From an uncultured Bacteroidales bacterium (GTDB taxonomy: Bacteria; Bacteroidota; Bacteroidia; Bacteroidales; Bacteroidaceae): 34,389 nt of DNA. A model generated the notes under the pieces. That model was given only the letters and a program-made list of their open reading frames with translations. It was not told the DNA's origin and did not search any database. The position numbers and the translations under genes are program-made. The stretch lies in contig CAMAFY010000031.1 in NCBI GenBank assembly GCA_945833885.1, forward strand, positions 1 through 34,389. Direction: 5' to 3'. Within the stretch, counting starts at the first letter, position 1, and the number at the start of each line of letters is the position of its first letter. Positions 1 through 7,451 of this stretch are shown here, piece by piece.

Positions 1-60
1 TCGAACCGACGACATTCAGAACCACAATCTGACGCTCTAACCAACTGAACTATAGGCACC
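1..60 (-). tRNA. tRNA-His (GTG), 3' end cut by the window edge
   Basis: On the minus strand the sequence starts GGTGCCTATAG and folds as a tRNA: 5' acceptor strand, D arm with the AGTTCAGTTGGTTAGAGC pattern, anticodon stem TCAGA/TCTGA around the loop TTGTGGT, and the start of the T arm with GGTTCGA. The anticodon read from the loop is GTG, giving histidine. The extra 5' G expected of tRNA-His is compatible with the first base. The 3' part of the T arm and acceptor lies outside the window. Confidence 0.93.
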
Positions 61-173
61 ATGTTGGCATGCTTTCTTATCAAAAGCACTGCAAAGGTAC
101 GGTAGAAAAATGAACTGTACAAGTTTTACGGCGGATTTTTCCGCAAAAAAAGACTCTTTCCGCCCGAAAGTGG

Positions 174-181
174 TAACTTTG
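174..181 (+). promoter_or_regulatory. Bacteroidetes-type -7 box (TAACTTTG)
   Basis: TAACTTTG matches the TAnnTTTG consensus of the primary sigma factor in Bacteroidetes. It sits 21 nt before the ATG at 203, so transcription would begin about 15 nt before that codon. This argues for the start at 203 rather than the in-frame ATG at 110, which would lie upstream of the promoter. No clear TTTG -33 box is visible at the usual distance. Confidence 0.6.
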
Positions 182-202
182 CACGGCAAAACCTACGAAT
201 TC

Positions 203-685
203 ATGAGATTGTTTACTGCCTTTTTATTCCTTCTTCTTACCCTCGTGCCCGGAACGTCGTGGGCACAACGGCTGTTCCATATCGCACGAAGCGTCAATAA
301 AAACCTCGTGTGTTACGACGTGAATACCGTAAACGGCAAACTTGACACCAAGAATCCTATACACGTTTACTGGCTCAACAGGGAGGAACGTCCGGGAATG
401 AAGGACGAACTCAACGCCCTGCAACGGCGTCTGGCATACGGATACAAGGTGCGCTCCACCGGAAACAACGAGGCAAACGTGTCGCTCACCGCCTACAACA
501 AGCGGCAACTGCGCATCTGCCAACAGAACAAAAAGTGGGTGGCAGTCATCAAAATCAACGGACAAGACTGCCGGTTGGACGAACTTTACGTCAAGGCGAA
601 GGGGGCGATGAGCGTGGAATATGTGGAACTTCGGGGCACACCCCTCGCTGGCGGAAAGCAGATAACCGAACGCATCAGACCCTAA
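203..685 (+). CDS. DUF4833 domain-containing secreted protein
   Basis: The start at 203 (MRLFTAFLFLLL) gives a 160-residue protein with an N-terminal signal peptide ending near TSWAQ, so it is exported. The mature part matches DUF4833, a Bacteroidetes-restricted family, from memory of its pattern: LFHIARSVNKNLVCYDVN near the start, the NPIHVYWLNREE motif near the middle, LAYGYKV, and a C-terminal YVELRGTPLAGG segment. No catalytic residues are known for the family and none are evident. An in-frame ATG at 110 would add 31 non-signal residues and places the -7 box inside the gene, so it was not used. The next gene on the strand is 280 nt away and need not be co-transcribed. Function is unknown. 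Confidence 0.8.
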   Translation: MRLFTAFLFLLLTLVPGTSWAQRLFHIARSVNKNLVCYDVNTVNGKLDTKNPIHVYWLNREERPGMKDELNALQRRLAYGYKVRSTGNNEANVSLTAYNKRQLRICQQNKKWVAVIKINGQDCRLDELYVKAKGAMSVEYVELRGTPLAGGKQITERIRP

Positions 686-820
686 ACGCCGGTCACCCGG
701 GGCGGCAACCACAGAGGTTTTCCATACCACTTCCCACCATCTGAGACTGGCACATCCGCCTCCTATGGCACGGCAATCTGAGGCCGCACTACCCTTCTCC
801 CCCATCTTCGGGGACCATAT

Positions 821-901
821 ACACTCCTTATATACCAAACGTACGTACTCGTTTATATTAAAGGACCGTCCTTTTCCACTACAACAAACACTCCTTATAT
901 A
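821..901. repeat. Direct repeat pair and short palindrome in the spacer before the C11 protease
   Basis: The 14-mer ACACTCCTTATATA occurs at 821-834 and again at 888-901, 67 nt apart. Between them, 860-874 is a 15-nt palindrome AAAGGAC-C-GTCCTTT. No TAnnTTTG box is seen in this spacer, so this AT-rich pair is the only visible candidate for regulation of the downstream protease gene; that role is a guess. Confidence 0.4.
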
Positions 902-964
902 TAATATAGGGGCGCGAACAGCGGAGAATCCTCCGGTAACCCGCCCTAGACTTCCTTTCCACAC

Positions 965-2323
965 ATGAAAAAATTCCTTTTCCATACCATGTTTTGGCTG
1001 TGCTTCGGCCTTCCTTTGACGGCATTTCTTGCCTGTTCCGACGATGATGAACCCACACCACCTCCCCAGGAAAAGTTGGGACGTGTGGTGATGGTGTACA
1101 TGAGTATGCAGAATTCGCTCGGAAGCAGCCAATTTCACGTCAACGACAGCACGGAAATCGTTCAGGCAATGGCGAGCATTCCGGAGAATGACCGCCTGCT
1201 TCTCTTCATCGATGACGACCTTCCGCCGCGAATGTACGAACTGAAACACGACCTGCAAACGCCAAAACTCGTCAAACGTTGGGACAAAGACTTCTCGACC
1301 GCCTCGAAAGAAGGGCTGCAACAGGTGCTGGCATTGATGCGGACGCAGTACTCCGCCAACGAATATGCCCTCGTTGTGGGCAGCCACGCCACAGGATGGT
1401 TGCCGAAACCCGGCGAAACCGCCGTCAGCAGCAACGCCCGCGAGCAGGCAGAAGGCCAGACTCCGAGCGCGCCATGGCGAACCATCGGCATCGATGTGGG
1501 CGACAACGGCAACATGAGGATTGACAAAGGACCCAACGGCACCGTACCCGACCAGATGGAAATCGCGGACTTTGCCAATGCCGTCAGCGCTTCGGGCGTG
1601 CATCTGTGCTACATCCTCTTCGACGCCTGCCTGATGCAGAATGTGGAGACCGCCTATGCCCTGCGCAAAATCACGGACTATGTCATCGCATCGCCCATAT
1701 CCATCTCGGGAGAAGGCGCCTATTACACCGACCTTGTACGCTACGGCCTCTTCAACGGCTCGCCCGATATGGTGGCCATCACCTACATGAGTTATTACAA
1801 AGGTCAGGGAAGTATACCTTATTATACCGAGAATGAGAGCAAATACTACGGCTGCGTGATGTCGAGCATCCGCACAGAAGCCCTGCCGCAACTGGCATCC
1901 ACCGTACGCAACATCCTTGCCCAGCAAACAGGAACGCCAGGACAGCAGGGGACAACATGGGACATGAGCGAGGCATTGAACTACCATACCTACAGCAGTT
2001 ACAACTATTACCGCCCCCATTTCTTCGACCTTTACAGCGCCTTTGAGGCCATGGGCACCGACAAGGCATCGCTGAAAGAACTGCGGAACGCCATCGACCA
2101 GACCGTCACCTACTATGGTGCCAACAAGAAGTTCTGGATCGGTCCGTGGTATTTCGACTTCCAGACCATGCCGGAAGCGGCAGAATATTGCGGCGTCTCT
2201 GCGTTCATTCCCCTCCAAATCTACACCGACAACGCCGTGAACTCGGCATACGGCGACCTCAATGCCGCATTCCGACAGACGGAATGGTACGAGGCGGCAG
2301 GATGGAACGCCACAGGATGGTAA
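965..2323 (+). CDS. Clostripain-family (C11) cysteine peptidase, surface lipoprotein
   Basis: A 452-residue protein starting MKKFLFHTMFWL with a lipobox (TAFLAC) at Cys24. Cys24 is followed by SDDDE, an acidic run resembling the Bacteroidetes lipoprotein export signal that sends lipoproteins to the cell surface. The body is a caspase-like C11 fold: a first strand RVVMVYM, then GSHATGW with the catalytic His at residue 141, then ILFDACLMQNVE with the catalytic Cys at residue 222. Clostripain-family enzymes typically cleave after Arg or Lys and self-process; the specificity here is not readable. Length fits family members without extra C-terminal domains. The gene lies alone between a DUF4833 gene and an outer-membrane barrel gene. 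The role, degradation or processing of external proteins, is inferred from the family. Confidence 0.9.
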   Translation: MKKFLFHTMFWLCFGLPLTAFLACSDDDEPTPPPQEKLGRVVMVYMSMQNSLGSSQFHVNDSTEIVQAMASIPENDRLLLFIDDDLPPRMYELKHDLQTPKLVKRWDKDFSTASKEGLQQVLALMRTQYSANEYALVVGSHATGWLPKPGETAVSSNAREQAEGQTPSAPWRTIGIDVGDNGNMRIDKGPNGTVPDQMEIADFANAVSASGVHLCYILFDACLMQNVETAYALRKITDYVIASPISISGEGAYYTDLVRYGLFNGSPDMVAITYMSYYKGQGSIPYYTENESKYYGCVMSSIRTEALPQLASTVRNILAQQTGTPGQQGTTWDMSEALNYHTYSSYNYYRPHFFDLYSAFEAMGTDKASLKELRNAIDQTVTYYGANKKFWIGPWYFDFQTMPEAAEYCGVSAFIPLQIYTDNAVNSAYGDLNAAFRQTEWYEAAGWNATGW

Positions 2324-2374
2324 GACAATTCCGCAACAAACACCTCTGCGACAGCGCACAAACAGAATCCTATA

Positions 2375-2545
2375 GGTGGCTTCCATGAATGGGAACCGTT
2401 GGTTTTATGGTTAATCCATCGCGCTCTTCTCGGCTTAAAATCCCAGTCCATTCAGTCACATGGCACGCTATGCTTCTGCATTCACAGAAATTTTCATCAC
2501 GAAAACCTCCACAAAAACCGACGGGGCTGATTTATAGAACCCACC
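2375..2545. repeat. Facing pair of the dispersed GGTGGnTTCyATrAAT element
   Basis: GGTGGCTTCCATGAAT at 2375-2390 faces its near-complement ATTTATAGAACCCACC at 2530-2545, so the two 16-nt copies bracket about 140 bp of non-coding sequence just upstream of the barrel protein gene. Further copies occur at 4447, 5727, 6643, 6668 and 32106. The inner sequence shows no convincing gene. Confidence 0.5.
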
Positions 2546-2570
2546 TGTATAGCAACCAATACCCACAATT

Positions 2571-3281
2571 ATGAAAAGAATTTTGATTTCACTCATTGCA
2601 TTGGCCATGACATTCTCCAATGCTATGGCACAGAACTACGGTCCTGAAGAGAACACATTCTCGTTTATGGGACTCTTTGGTATGAACATCAGCAACATGC
2701 ACTACAAGAACCAGCCCGGCATGGAACTGGATCCCAAGGCAGGACTTCACCTTGGTGTACGTGCGGAATACGTGTTGCCGGCATGCCATGGCACGTTCGT
2801 GAACGCCGGATTGGAGTACACCATGAAGGGAGGACGCGACAGATTTGAGGTCAACCTCGACGATATGGTCGGAATAGGAGGCACATACATCGCCCGTCCA
2901 TGCTACATTTCCCTCCCCATCCACATCGGTTACCGCTACGAAGTGCTCGACGTTCTGGGCGTTTATGCTGACTTCGGACCCTATTTTGCCGTAGGAACAA
3001 ACGGAAAGTTCCGCACAAAGTACGACGATTTCAGCGACGACGAGACGGAAAGCATCTTCAAAAAGGAAGACGGTATGCGCGCCTACAAGCGCTTTGACTG
3101 CGGACTGGGATTCCGCATCGGCGCGGAATATGCTCAGCACTACAACTTCATCCTCGGATTCGACTGGGGACTCACCGACATGTATACGCAGGATATGAAG
3201 CACGTACAATACCTTCTGGGCAACAAGGACGCATCCTGCAAGAACTTCTGCGCAAGCCTGTCCTTCGGCTACCGTTTCTAA
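2571..3281 (+). CDS. Outer-membrane beta-barrel protein (porin-family, small)
   Basis: A 236-residue protein with a clear signal peptide (MKRILISLIALAMTFSNAMAQ). It then shows the alternating hydrophobic/polar strands and aromatic girdles of an 8-10 strand barrel, for example GLHLGVRAEYVLP, YISLPIHIGYRYEVL and FILGFDWGLTD. It ends SFGYRF, with the terminal Phe used for insertion by the Bam complex. This pattern fits the outer membrane beta-barrel families common in Bacteroidetes; no substrate can be read. It follows the C11 protease by 247 nt and is followed by a strong terminator at 3361. A GGTGGnTTC element copy ends 26 nt before its ATG. Confidence is high for a barrel and low for any specific role. 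Confidence 0.85.
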   Translation: MKRILISLIALAMTFSNAMAQNYGPEENTFSFMGLFGMNISNMHYKNQPGMELDPKAGLHLGVRAEYVLPACHGTFVNAGLEYTMKGGRDRFEVNLDDMVGIGGTYIARPCYISLPIHIGYRYEVLDVLGVYADFGPYFAVGTNGKFRTKYDDFSDDETESIFKKEDGMRAYKRFDCGLGFRIGAEYAQHYNFILGFDWGLTDMYTQDMKHVQYLLGNKDASCKNFCASLSFGYRF

Positions 3282-3360
3282 GGAGGTTCCCATTCCTTGT
3301 TTTCTCACCACAGGCATCCGCTCCCGACATCCTGAAAAGGGACGGTGACCGGTAATATGC

Positions 3361-3402
3361 AGAGAGGCACGCCATTTTGTGTGGCGTGCCTCTCTCTTTT
3401 TT
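3361..3402 (+). terminator. Rho-independent terminator after the barrel protein gene
   Basis: AGAGAGGCACGCCA (3361-3374) pairs perfectly with TGGCGTGCCTCTCT (3382-3395) around a 7-nt loop, followed by a T run at 3397-3402. It lies about 80 nt after the stop at 3281. The rest of the spacer to 3577 holds nothing else that I recognise. Confidence 0.92.
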
Positions 3403-3577
3403 ACGGCTCCCGACATGCGGACCGTCTGCGGTTTCAGGTGGATGCTACAAAAGAACTCCGGCGGATTTCAAGTCTATTTGGATGATGGCATATACCACGA
3501 AAGCCTATTTCACCAAGCCTCATGGGCAGAACGACAATAAATGTAACACGATTCCGCTGTGCCGTAACGAAGAACAA

Positions 3578-4414
3578 TCAGCGGTGGTCATTTACAGCAG
3601 CCACCTTCACGGATGACATGGCGCGGTAATCGCTGGGGGGAATCCCGGTATAACGCCTGAAATAGCGCCCGAACGCGCTTATATCCGGGAAATTCAGGTA
3701 GACAGATATCTCCTTTATGCTTTTATGAGGATTGTCGAGCATCTGCTTCGCCTCCGAGATGACGAACAGGGCAATCCATTGTAACGGCGTTTTTCCGGAC
3801 TTGTTCTGTATCTGGGTCGCAAAATGCCTTTGGGTAATGTATTGTGAATCGGCATAGAACTTCACGTCGCGGTGCTTCAAGAAGTTGTTATGCAGTTCGA
3901 GAAGGAACGTCTGGAATATCTTGTCCATCCGGGTCTGCCGTCCGACAGGTTTGGGCTGACACGCCATGAAGGCGGTGAGAATCTCGTAAAACAGGGCCTT
4001 TTCCAATGCGGCAATCACCAGTCCGCTCGTCTCTGGACGGAACTTCTTCCGCTCCACCACAAGATCAAACAGTTTTTCTATTTCTTTTACGACGTCATCC
4101 TGCAACGAAACCCGCGGCCGGTACCTTATCTGTGTCACACATTGGCTGTTGCCGGGTATGGATTTCGGCAGGGAATACGAGTATTTCAATTCCGCGACAT
4201 TTGTGATTGCCTCAAAGTCTTCGCTGTATTCCTTGACAATCGTTTTTGAGAATGCCGGATAAATATACAGGTCGTTTTGCTTCAGGACGAAATCGTTGCC
4301 GTCCATCTGCATCGTCACCGTTCCGCTCTTGCACAGAAGAAACCCGTTTCGCTCGTCAAACGAAACGTTTATGATATCGTCAATATTGTGGCTGGCTATC
4401 CTCAACAGCCTCAT
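3578..4414 (-). CDS. AraC-family transcriptional regulator
   Basis: A 278-residue protein. The N-terminal ~150 residues form a probable cupin-like sensing region (GFLLCKSGTVTMQMDG, LKQNDLYIYPAF). The C-terminal ~100 residues are an AraC/XylS double helix-turn-helix: the FYADSQYITQRHFATQIQ helix pair, GKTPLQWI, ISEAKQMLDN, the second HTH IKEISVYLNFPDISAFGRYF and the signature RRYTGIPPSDYR. It is transcribed away from the frameshifted efflux adaptor gene at 4687, with a TACATTTG box for itself and a TAACTTTG box for the efflux genes in the shared spacer. Control of the efflux operon is therefore plausible but inferred. The regulator itself appears intact. Confidence 0.93.
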   Translation of the reverse strand: MRLLRIASHNIDDIINVSFDERNGFLLCKSGTVTMQMDGNDFVLKQNDLYIYPAFSKTIVKEYSEDFEAITNVAELKYSYSLPKSIPGNSQCVTQIRYRPRVSLQDDVVKEIEKLFDLVVERKKFRPETSGLVIAALEKALFYEILTAFMACQPKPVGRQTRMDKIFQTFLLELHNNFLKHRDVKFYADSQYITQRHFATQIQNKSGKTPLQWIALFVISEAKQMLDNPHKSIKEISVYLNFPDISAFGRYFRRYTGIPPSDYRAMSSVKVAAVNDHR

Positions 4415-4446
4415 TTCTGGTTATTTGCTATCGTTCATCGTGACAA

Positions 4447-4463
4447 GGTGGGTTCTATGAAAT
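4447..4463. repeat. Copy of the dispersed GGTGGnTTCyATrAAT element upstream of the AraC gene
   Basis: GGTGGGTTCTATGAAAT lies 32 nt upstream of the minus-strand AraC start. Read on that strand it is ATTTCATAGAACCCACC followed by about 30 nt and ATG, the same arrangement as the copies ahead of the genes at 2571 and 32158. Confidence 0.5.
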
Positions 4464-4522
4464 ACCACCGAACATCTTATTTGTTGTATAAGGAGTTGCG
4501 TTTTGCCGCCTAAAATCTTCTG

Positions 4523-4530
4523 CAAATGTA
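4523..4530 (-). promoter_or_regulatory. -7 box (TACATTTG) for the AraC gene
   Basis: CAAATGTA on the plus strand reads TACATTTG on the minus strand, a good TAnnTTTG match about 110 nt upstream of the AraC start. No exact TTTG -33 box is seen 20 nt further upstream. Confidence 0.5.
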
Positions 4531-4636
4531 TGAAAAAGAATCCAAGCATCATGTTTAATTGGGCGAAAAAGAGATTTCCGTACATATTGCATACCATTCC
4601 CGTTTATTTGACCATTCTGTCTGACTTATTGCTGCG

Positions 4637-4644
4637 TAACTTTG
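4637..4644 (+). promoter_or_regulatory. -7 box (TAACTTTG) for the efflux operon
   Basis: TAACTTTG lies 43 nt before the ATG of the adaptor gene and matches TAnnTTTG. The nearest TTTG (4607-4610) is 26 nt upstream, wider than the usual 19-21. Such weak -33 spacing could fit a promoter needing an activator, such as the divergent AraC protein. Confidence 0.55.
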
Positions 4645-4686
4645 CAACCTCCCCACAAAAAAGGAAAACAATTAAAACAGATAGAT

Positions 4687-5729
4687 ATGAAACTCAGAAA
4701 AGGAATCAAAATCACCATGCTGCTCCTCCTGGCCACTGCCGCAGCATCGTGCAAGAAGAACGACGGTCCGTCGGAGCAAAAGCGGGCAATCTCCGTCACA
4801 ACAGAAAACGTCAGCACGATTTCAAGCCGCGACATGTTCGTCGTAAGTGGAAACATCGAGGGAATGAAGACGGTCAAACTCGGGTTTCAGGTTGCCGGAC
4901 GCATAGCGGGAATAAAGGGTGAAGAAGGAAGCATGCTGAAAAAGGGAACGGAAATAGCATGGCTTGACCCTACGAACTACGCCATCGCAAAGGAACTGGC
5001 GGACGTGCAGGGGCGCAGGCGACCGACGAATTCAACCGGATTTCCATCCTTCATGAACGCAACAGCGTGAGCGAAAGCGACTTTATGAAGTGCAAATACG
5101 TCCTCGATGGGGCCATCGGACAACAGAAACTCCGTGCCAAAGACCTTGCGGACACCAAACTCTATGCCCCCATCAGCGGAATCCTCCTGAAAAAGATGGG
5201 TGAGGCTGGTGAAATGGTCAGTGCCGGAATGCCGATATTGGTGATTTCTGACATCAGCAGGGTGAAAGTCAATGCCTATATCCCCGAAAACAGGTTGAAG
5301 GATATCAGAATCGGACAGGAGGTGAGAATACGCATCGACGCCATCGATGCCATACGGAACGGCAAGATTACCGAGGTCGGTGGCATGGCGGACCCGACGA
5401 CGAGAGCCTTTACCGTGAAGGCCATCGTCGAAAATCACGGCAACATCATCCGCCCGGGAATGATTGCCGAAGTCTCAATCACCACCCCCGACAGCACAAC
5501 GACCGTGGTTGTGAACAGCGCCACCTTGTTGCAGACGCCCGACGGACAGCCATACGTGTACGTCGCCGACAAAGAACGCCAGCAGGCATTCCGCAGGAAC
5601 ATTTCCATCGGAGCGATACGCGACAACCGGATAGAGGTCGTTTCCGGACTCAAAGCCGGTGAGACCGTGGTCGTCGGAGGCGCACAAAAACTGTCAAACG
5701 GCAGCAGTATCAGCATAAAAAACAAGTAG
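4687..5729 (+). pseudogene. RND efflux adaptor (membrane fusion protein), frameshifted
   Basis: The start at 4687 gives a lipoprotein signal with lipobox AAASC (Cys22). The first 110 or so residues match the periplasmic adaptor family (FVVSGNIEGMKTVKLGFQVAGRI, KKGTEIAWLDPTNYAIA). After LADVQ the frame closes at 5070. In another frame the protein resumes as AQATDEFNRISILHERNSVS, then runs through KLYAPISGILLKKMGEAGEM (lipoyl-like), the beta-barrel domain and the C-terminal VVGGAQKLSNGSSI to 5729. The break maps to the G run at 5010-5013; one extra G would restore a continuous protein of roughly 345 residues. A true inactivating mutation and a base-calling error in the homopolymer are both possible. 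The downstream pump gene is also broken, which favours real decay. Confidence 0.85.
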
Positions 5730-5737
5730 AACCCACC
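5727..5737. repeat. Partial copy of the GGTGGnTTCyATrAAT element at the adaptor stop codon
   Basis: TAGAACCCACC overlaps the adaptor stop codon (TAG) and lies 20 nt before the ATG of the pump gene. Only the 11-nt conserved end is present. It could be coincidence, but it repeats the position relative to a start codon seen in other copies. Confidence 0.35.
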
Positions 5738-5756
5738 TTAAAGATAAGGCGAGACC

Positions 5757-6263
5757 ATGAACATCATCGAAAAATCTTTGAAATACCGTCAGGTGACGCT
5801 GTCGGTTCTTGCGGTGCTTTTCATCTTCGGGGTTTACTCCCTCATACGGATGCCACGCCGGGAAGACCCTAAAATATCCATTCCCCAGGCACTGGTTGTC
5901 GCATATTATCCCGGAGCATCCGCGGAAGAAGTGGAACAGCAGGTGACGAAGCATATCGAGGAATTCCTTTTCAAATTCGAGGAAATCAAGAAGTCACACA
6001 CCACTTCATCATCACAAAACGGCAAGGTCATCATCACCGTCGAACTCAACAACAACGTAGATGACAAGGACCTTTTTTGGAACAAGTTGCGCAATGAACT
6101 GCTGGTCATGAAGCAACAGGAACTACCTTCCAGCGTCGTAGGTCCGATAGTCAATTCGGAATTTGGCGATACGGAAGCCCTGATCATCGGTTTGTCGGGC
6201 AAGAATGTGCCGTGGTTTTTCACCGTTTCCGCGAGGATTGATGTGTTATCATCTCCTCTCTAA
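5757..6263 (+). pseudogene. RND efflux transporter (AcrB/MdtB-like), N-terminal remnant
   Basis: The first ~150 residues are a typical RND pump start: a transmembrane helix (LSVLAVLFIFGVYSL), the RMPRREDPKI motif, VVAYYPGASAEEVEQQVT and VVGPIVNSEFGDTEALI. Family members are about 1,000 residues long; here homology ends after GLSGKN near 6205 and about 18 unrelated residues follow before the stop. The permease core, the later helices and any TolC-type gene are absent, so a deletion or insertion has removed the rest. It follows the frameshifted adaptor by 27 nt, the normal operon order. The remnant cannot transport. Confidence 0.9.
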
Positions 6264-6791
6264 AAGTTTTTTTGCAATTTTCTCCTACACATCCTACACC
6301 TTTTGAAGAGAATATCAATGTACATTATGGTTTTCAGGGTGTAGGATGGTGTGCAAGATGGTGCAGGGAGTGAAGGATAATCCTGCATTTTTCGAGGTTT
6401 TCCGCGCAGAACTGCGTGCAAAATGCTTCACGAGACGGAGGAAATACGTTCATGTGAACGCAAAAATTTACCGAATGACGCAAGAGAATGTAAGTTTCAC
6501 GACCCGGAAAAGCGTAAAATTGAAAGGAAACTGTTGAGAACTGACTGAAAAAAATCTCTGTTTTTCAGACGAATGACAAATGGATGCGGGCAGGTGATAG
6601 ACCTAAGGAACGCGGGGGACAGGACAATGCAGAAAGAAATCAGGTGGTTTCCATAAATTGCGACGGTAATTTATGGAAGCCACCTGAACTGTTTGCAGGG
6701 AGGCACTTGAACATTGGGAGTTAAACCGGTGAAGAAAAACGATTGAAAACAATAGTGTTCAAGTATGAATTCATTTTGCACACTTACAGGT
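6264..6791. other. Gene-free stretch after the truncated pump
   Basis: This 528-nt stretch holds no convincing gene. It contains related short repeats (CCTACACATCCTACACC near 6285-6301 and its near-complement GTGTAGGATGG at 6341-6351). There is a small AT-rich inverted repeat CTGAAAAA/TTTTTCAG at 6545-6552 and 6561-6568, and the 19-bp hairpin described separately at 6641-6686. A 63-residue open frame at 6346-6537 has no recognisable homology. The stretch may be what remains of an element whose insertion or excision cut the pump gene. Confidence 0.5.
6641..6686. repeat. 19-bp inverted repeat built from two GGTGGnTTC elements
   Basis: CAGGTGGTTTCCATAAATT (6641-6659) and AATTTATGGAAGCCACCTG (6668-6686) face each other across the 8-nt loop GCGACGGT. 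The single DNA mismatch becomes a G-U pair in RNA, so the transcript would form a perfect 19-bp stem. Both arms are copies of the element seen at 2375, 2530, 4447 and 32106. The hairpin lies 105 nt beyond the aat stop on the minus strand and could end that transcript, although no strong T run follows. Confidence 0.8.
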
Positions 6792-7451
6792 TCACTCCGC
6801 CTTTGGCCGAAGATATTCCATATATTCATCGTAGGGGATGTGGCGCCCTCCCATACTCTTCAAGTGTTTCGTCTCGAACTGGCAGTCGATGATGCCGCCA
6901 TGCGGGGCAAACAGGCGGGCAAGTGCAATGAGAGCGACTTTGGATGCGTTTGGAACAAGGCTGAACATGCTCTCTCCGAAGAAGTTCTTCCCGATGCTGA
7001 TGCCGTAAAGTCCGCCTACGAGTTGGGAATCGCCGTCCCACACCTCCACGGACGCGGCATATCCCTTGTCATGGAGCCGCCGGTAGGCCGCAATCATGTC
7101 GTCGCCGAGCCAGGCGCCGTCCATATCGTGACGGGAATCCACCGTGCTGCAATGCCGGATGACGCCATCGAAGTCCTGATTGAACGTCACTTTGTAACGC
7201 CCGCTGCGGATAAGTTGGCGCATGGAGTGGCTGACATGGACCTCGTTGGGGAAGATGACGAAGCGGTCCATGGGACACCACCAGAGGATTTGGCAATCAT
7301 CGCGGAAACTGTACCACGGGAAAATGCCCTGGGAATACGCCGCCAGCAGCCGTTCGGTCGACAAATCGCCGCCAATGGCCAACATTCCGTCGGGCTCTCC
7401 CCCATGCGGGTCGGGGAAAAGCCAGGGATTCTCATTCAATCTCCAAAGCAT
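6792..7451 (-). CDS. aat: Leucyl/phenylalanyl-tRNA-protein transferase
   Basis: A 219-residue protein covering the family from end to end: LFPDPHGGEPDGMLAIGGDL at the N-terminus, LLAAYSQGIFPWYS, WWCPMDRFVI, the central GAWLGDDMIAAYRRLHDKGY, then LVGGLYGISIGKNFFGESMF and IIDCQ near the C-terminus. The enzyme transfers Leu or Phe from aminoacyl-tRNA to proteins with N-terminal Arg or Lys, making a primary N-degron. Its start overlaps the end of clpA by 20 nt, so the two genes are translationally linked, and clpS is upstream in the same unit. The encoded activities create (Aat), recognise (ClpS) and unfold (ClpA) N-degron substrates. E. coli Aat is 234 residues, so this copy is full length. Confidence 0.97.
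   Translation of the reverse strand: MLWRLNENPWLFPDPHGGEPDGMLAIGGDLSTERLLAAYSQGIFPWYSFRDDCQILWWCPMDRFVIFPNEVHVSHSMRQLIRSGRYKVTFNQDFDGVIRHCSTVDSRHDMDGAWLGDDMIAAYRRLHDKGYAASVEVWDGDSQLVGGLYGISIGKNFFGESMFSLVPNASKVALIALARLFAPHGGIIDCQFETKHLKSMGGRHIPYDEYMEYLRPKAE

Noticed and set aside
224..2386. 720-residue open frame on the minus strand
   Set aside because: It lies antisense to three-quarters of the DUF4833 gene and the whole C11 protease gene, has no recognisable domain, and reflects the codon bias of the real genes.
6346..6537. 63-residue open frame after the truncated pump
   Set aside because: No homology or promoter; it overlaps short repeated sequence and is better seen as remnant DNA.
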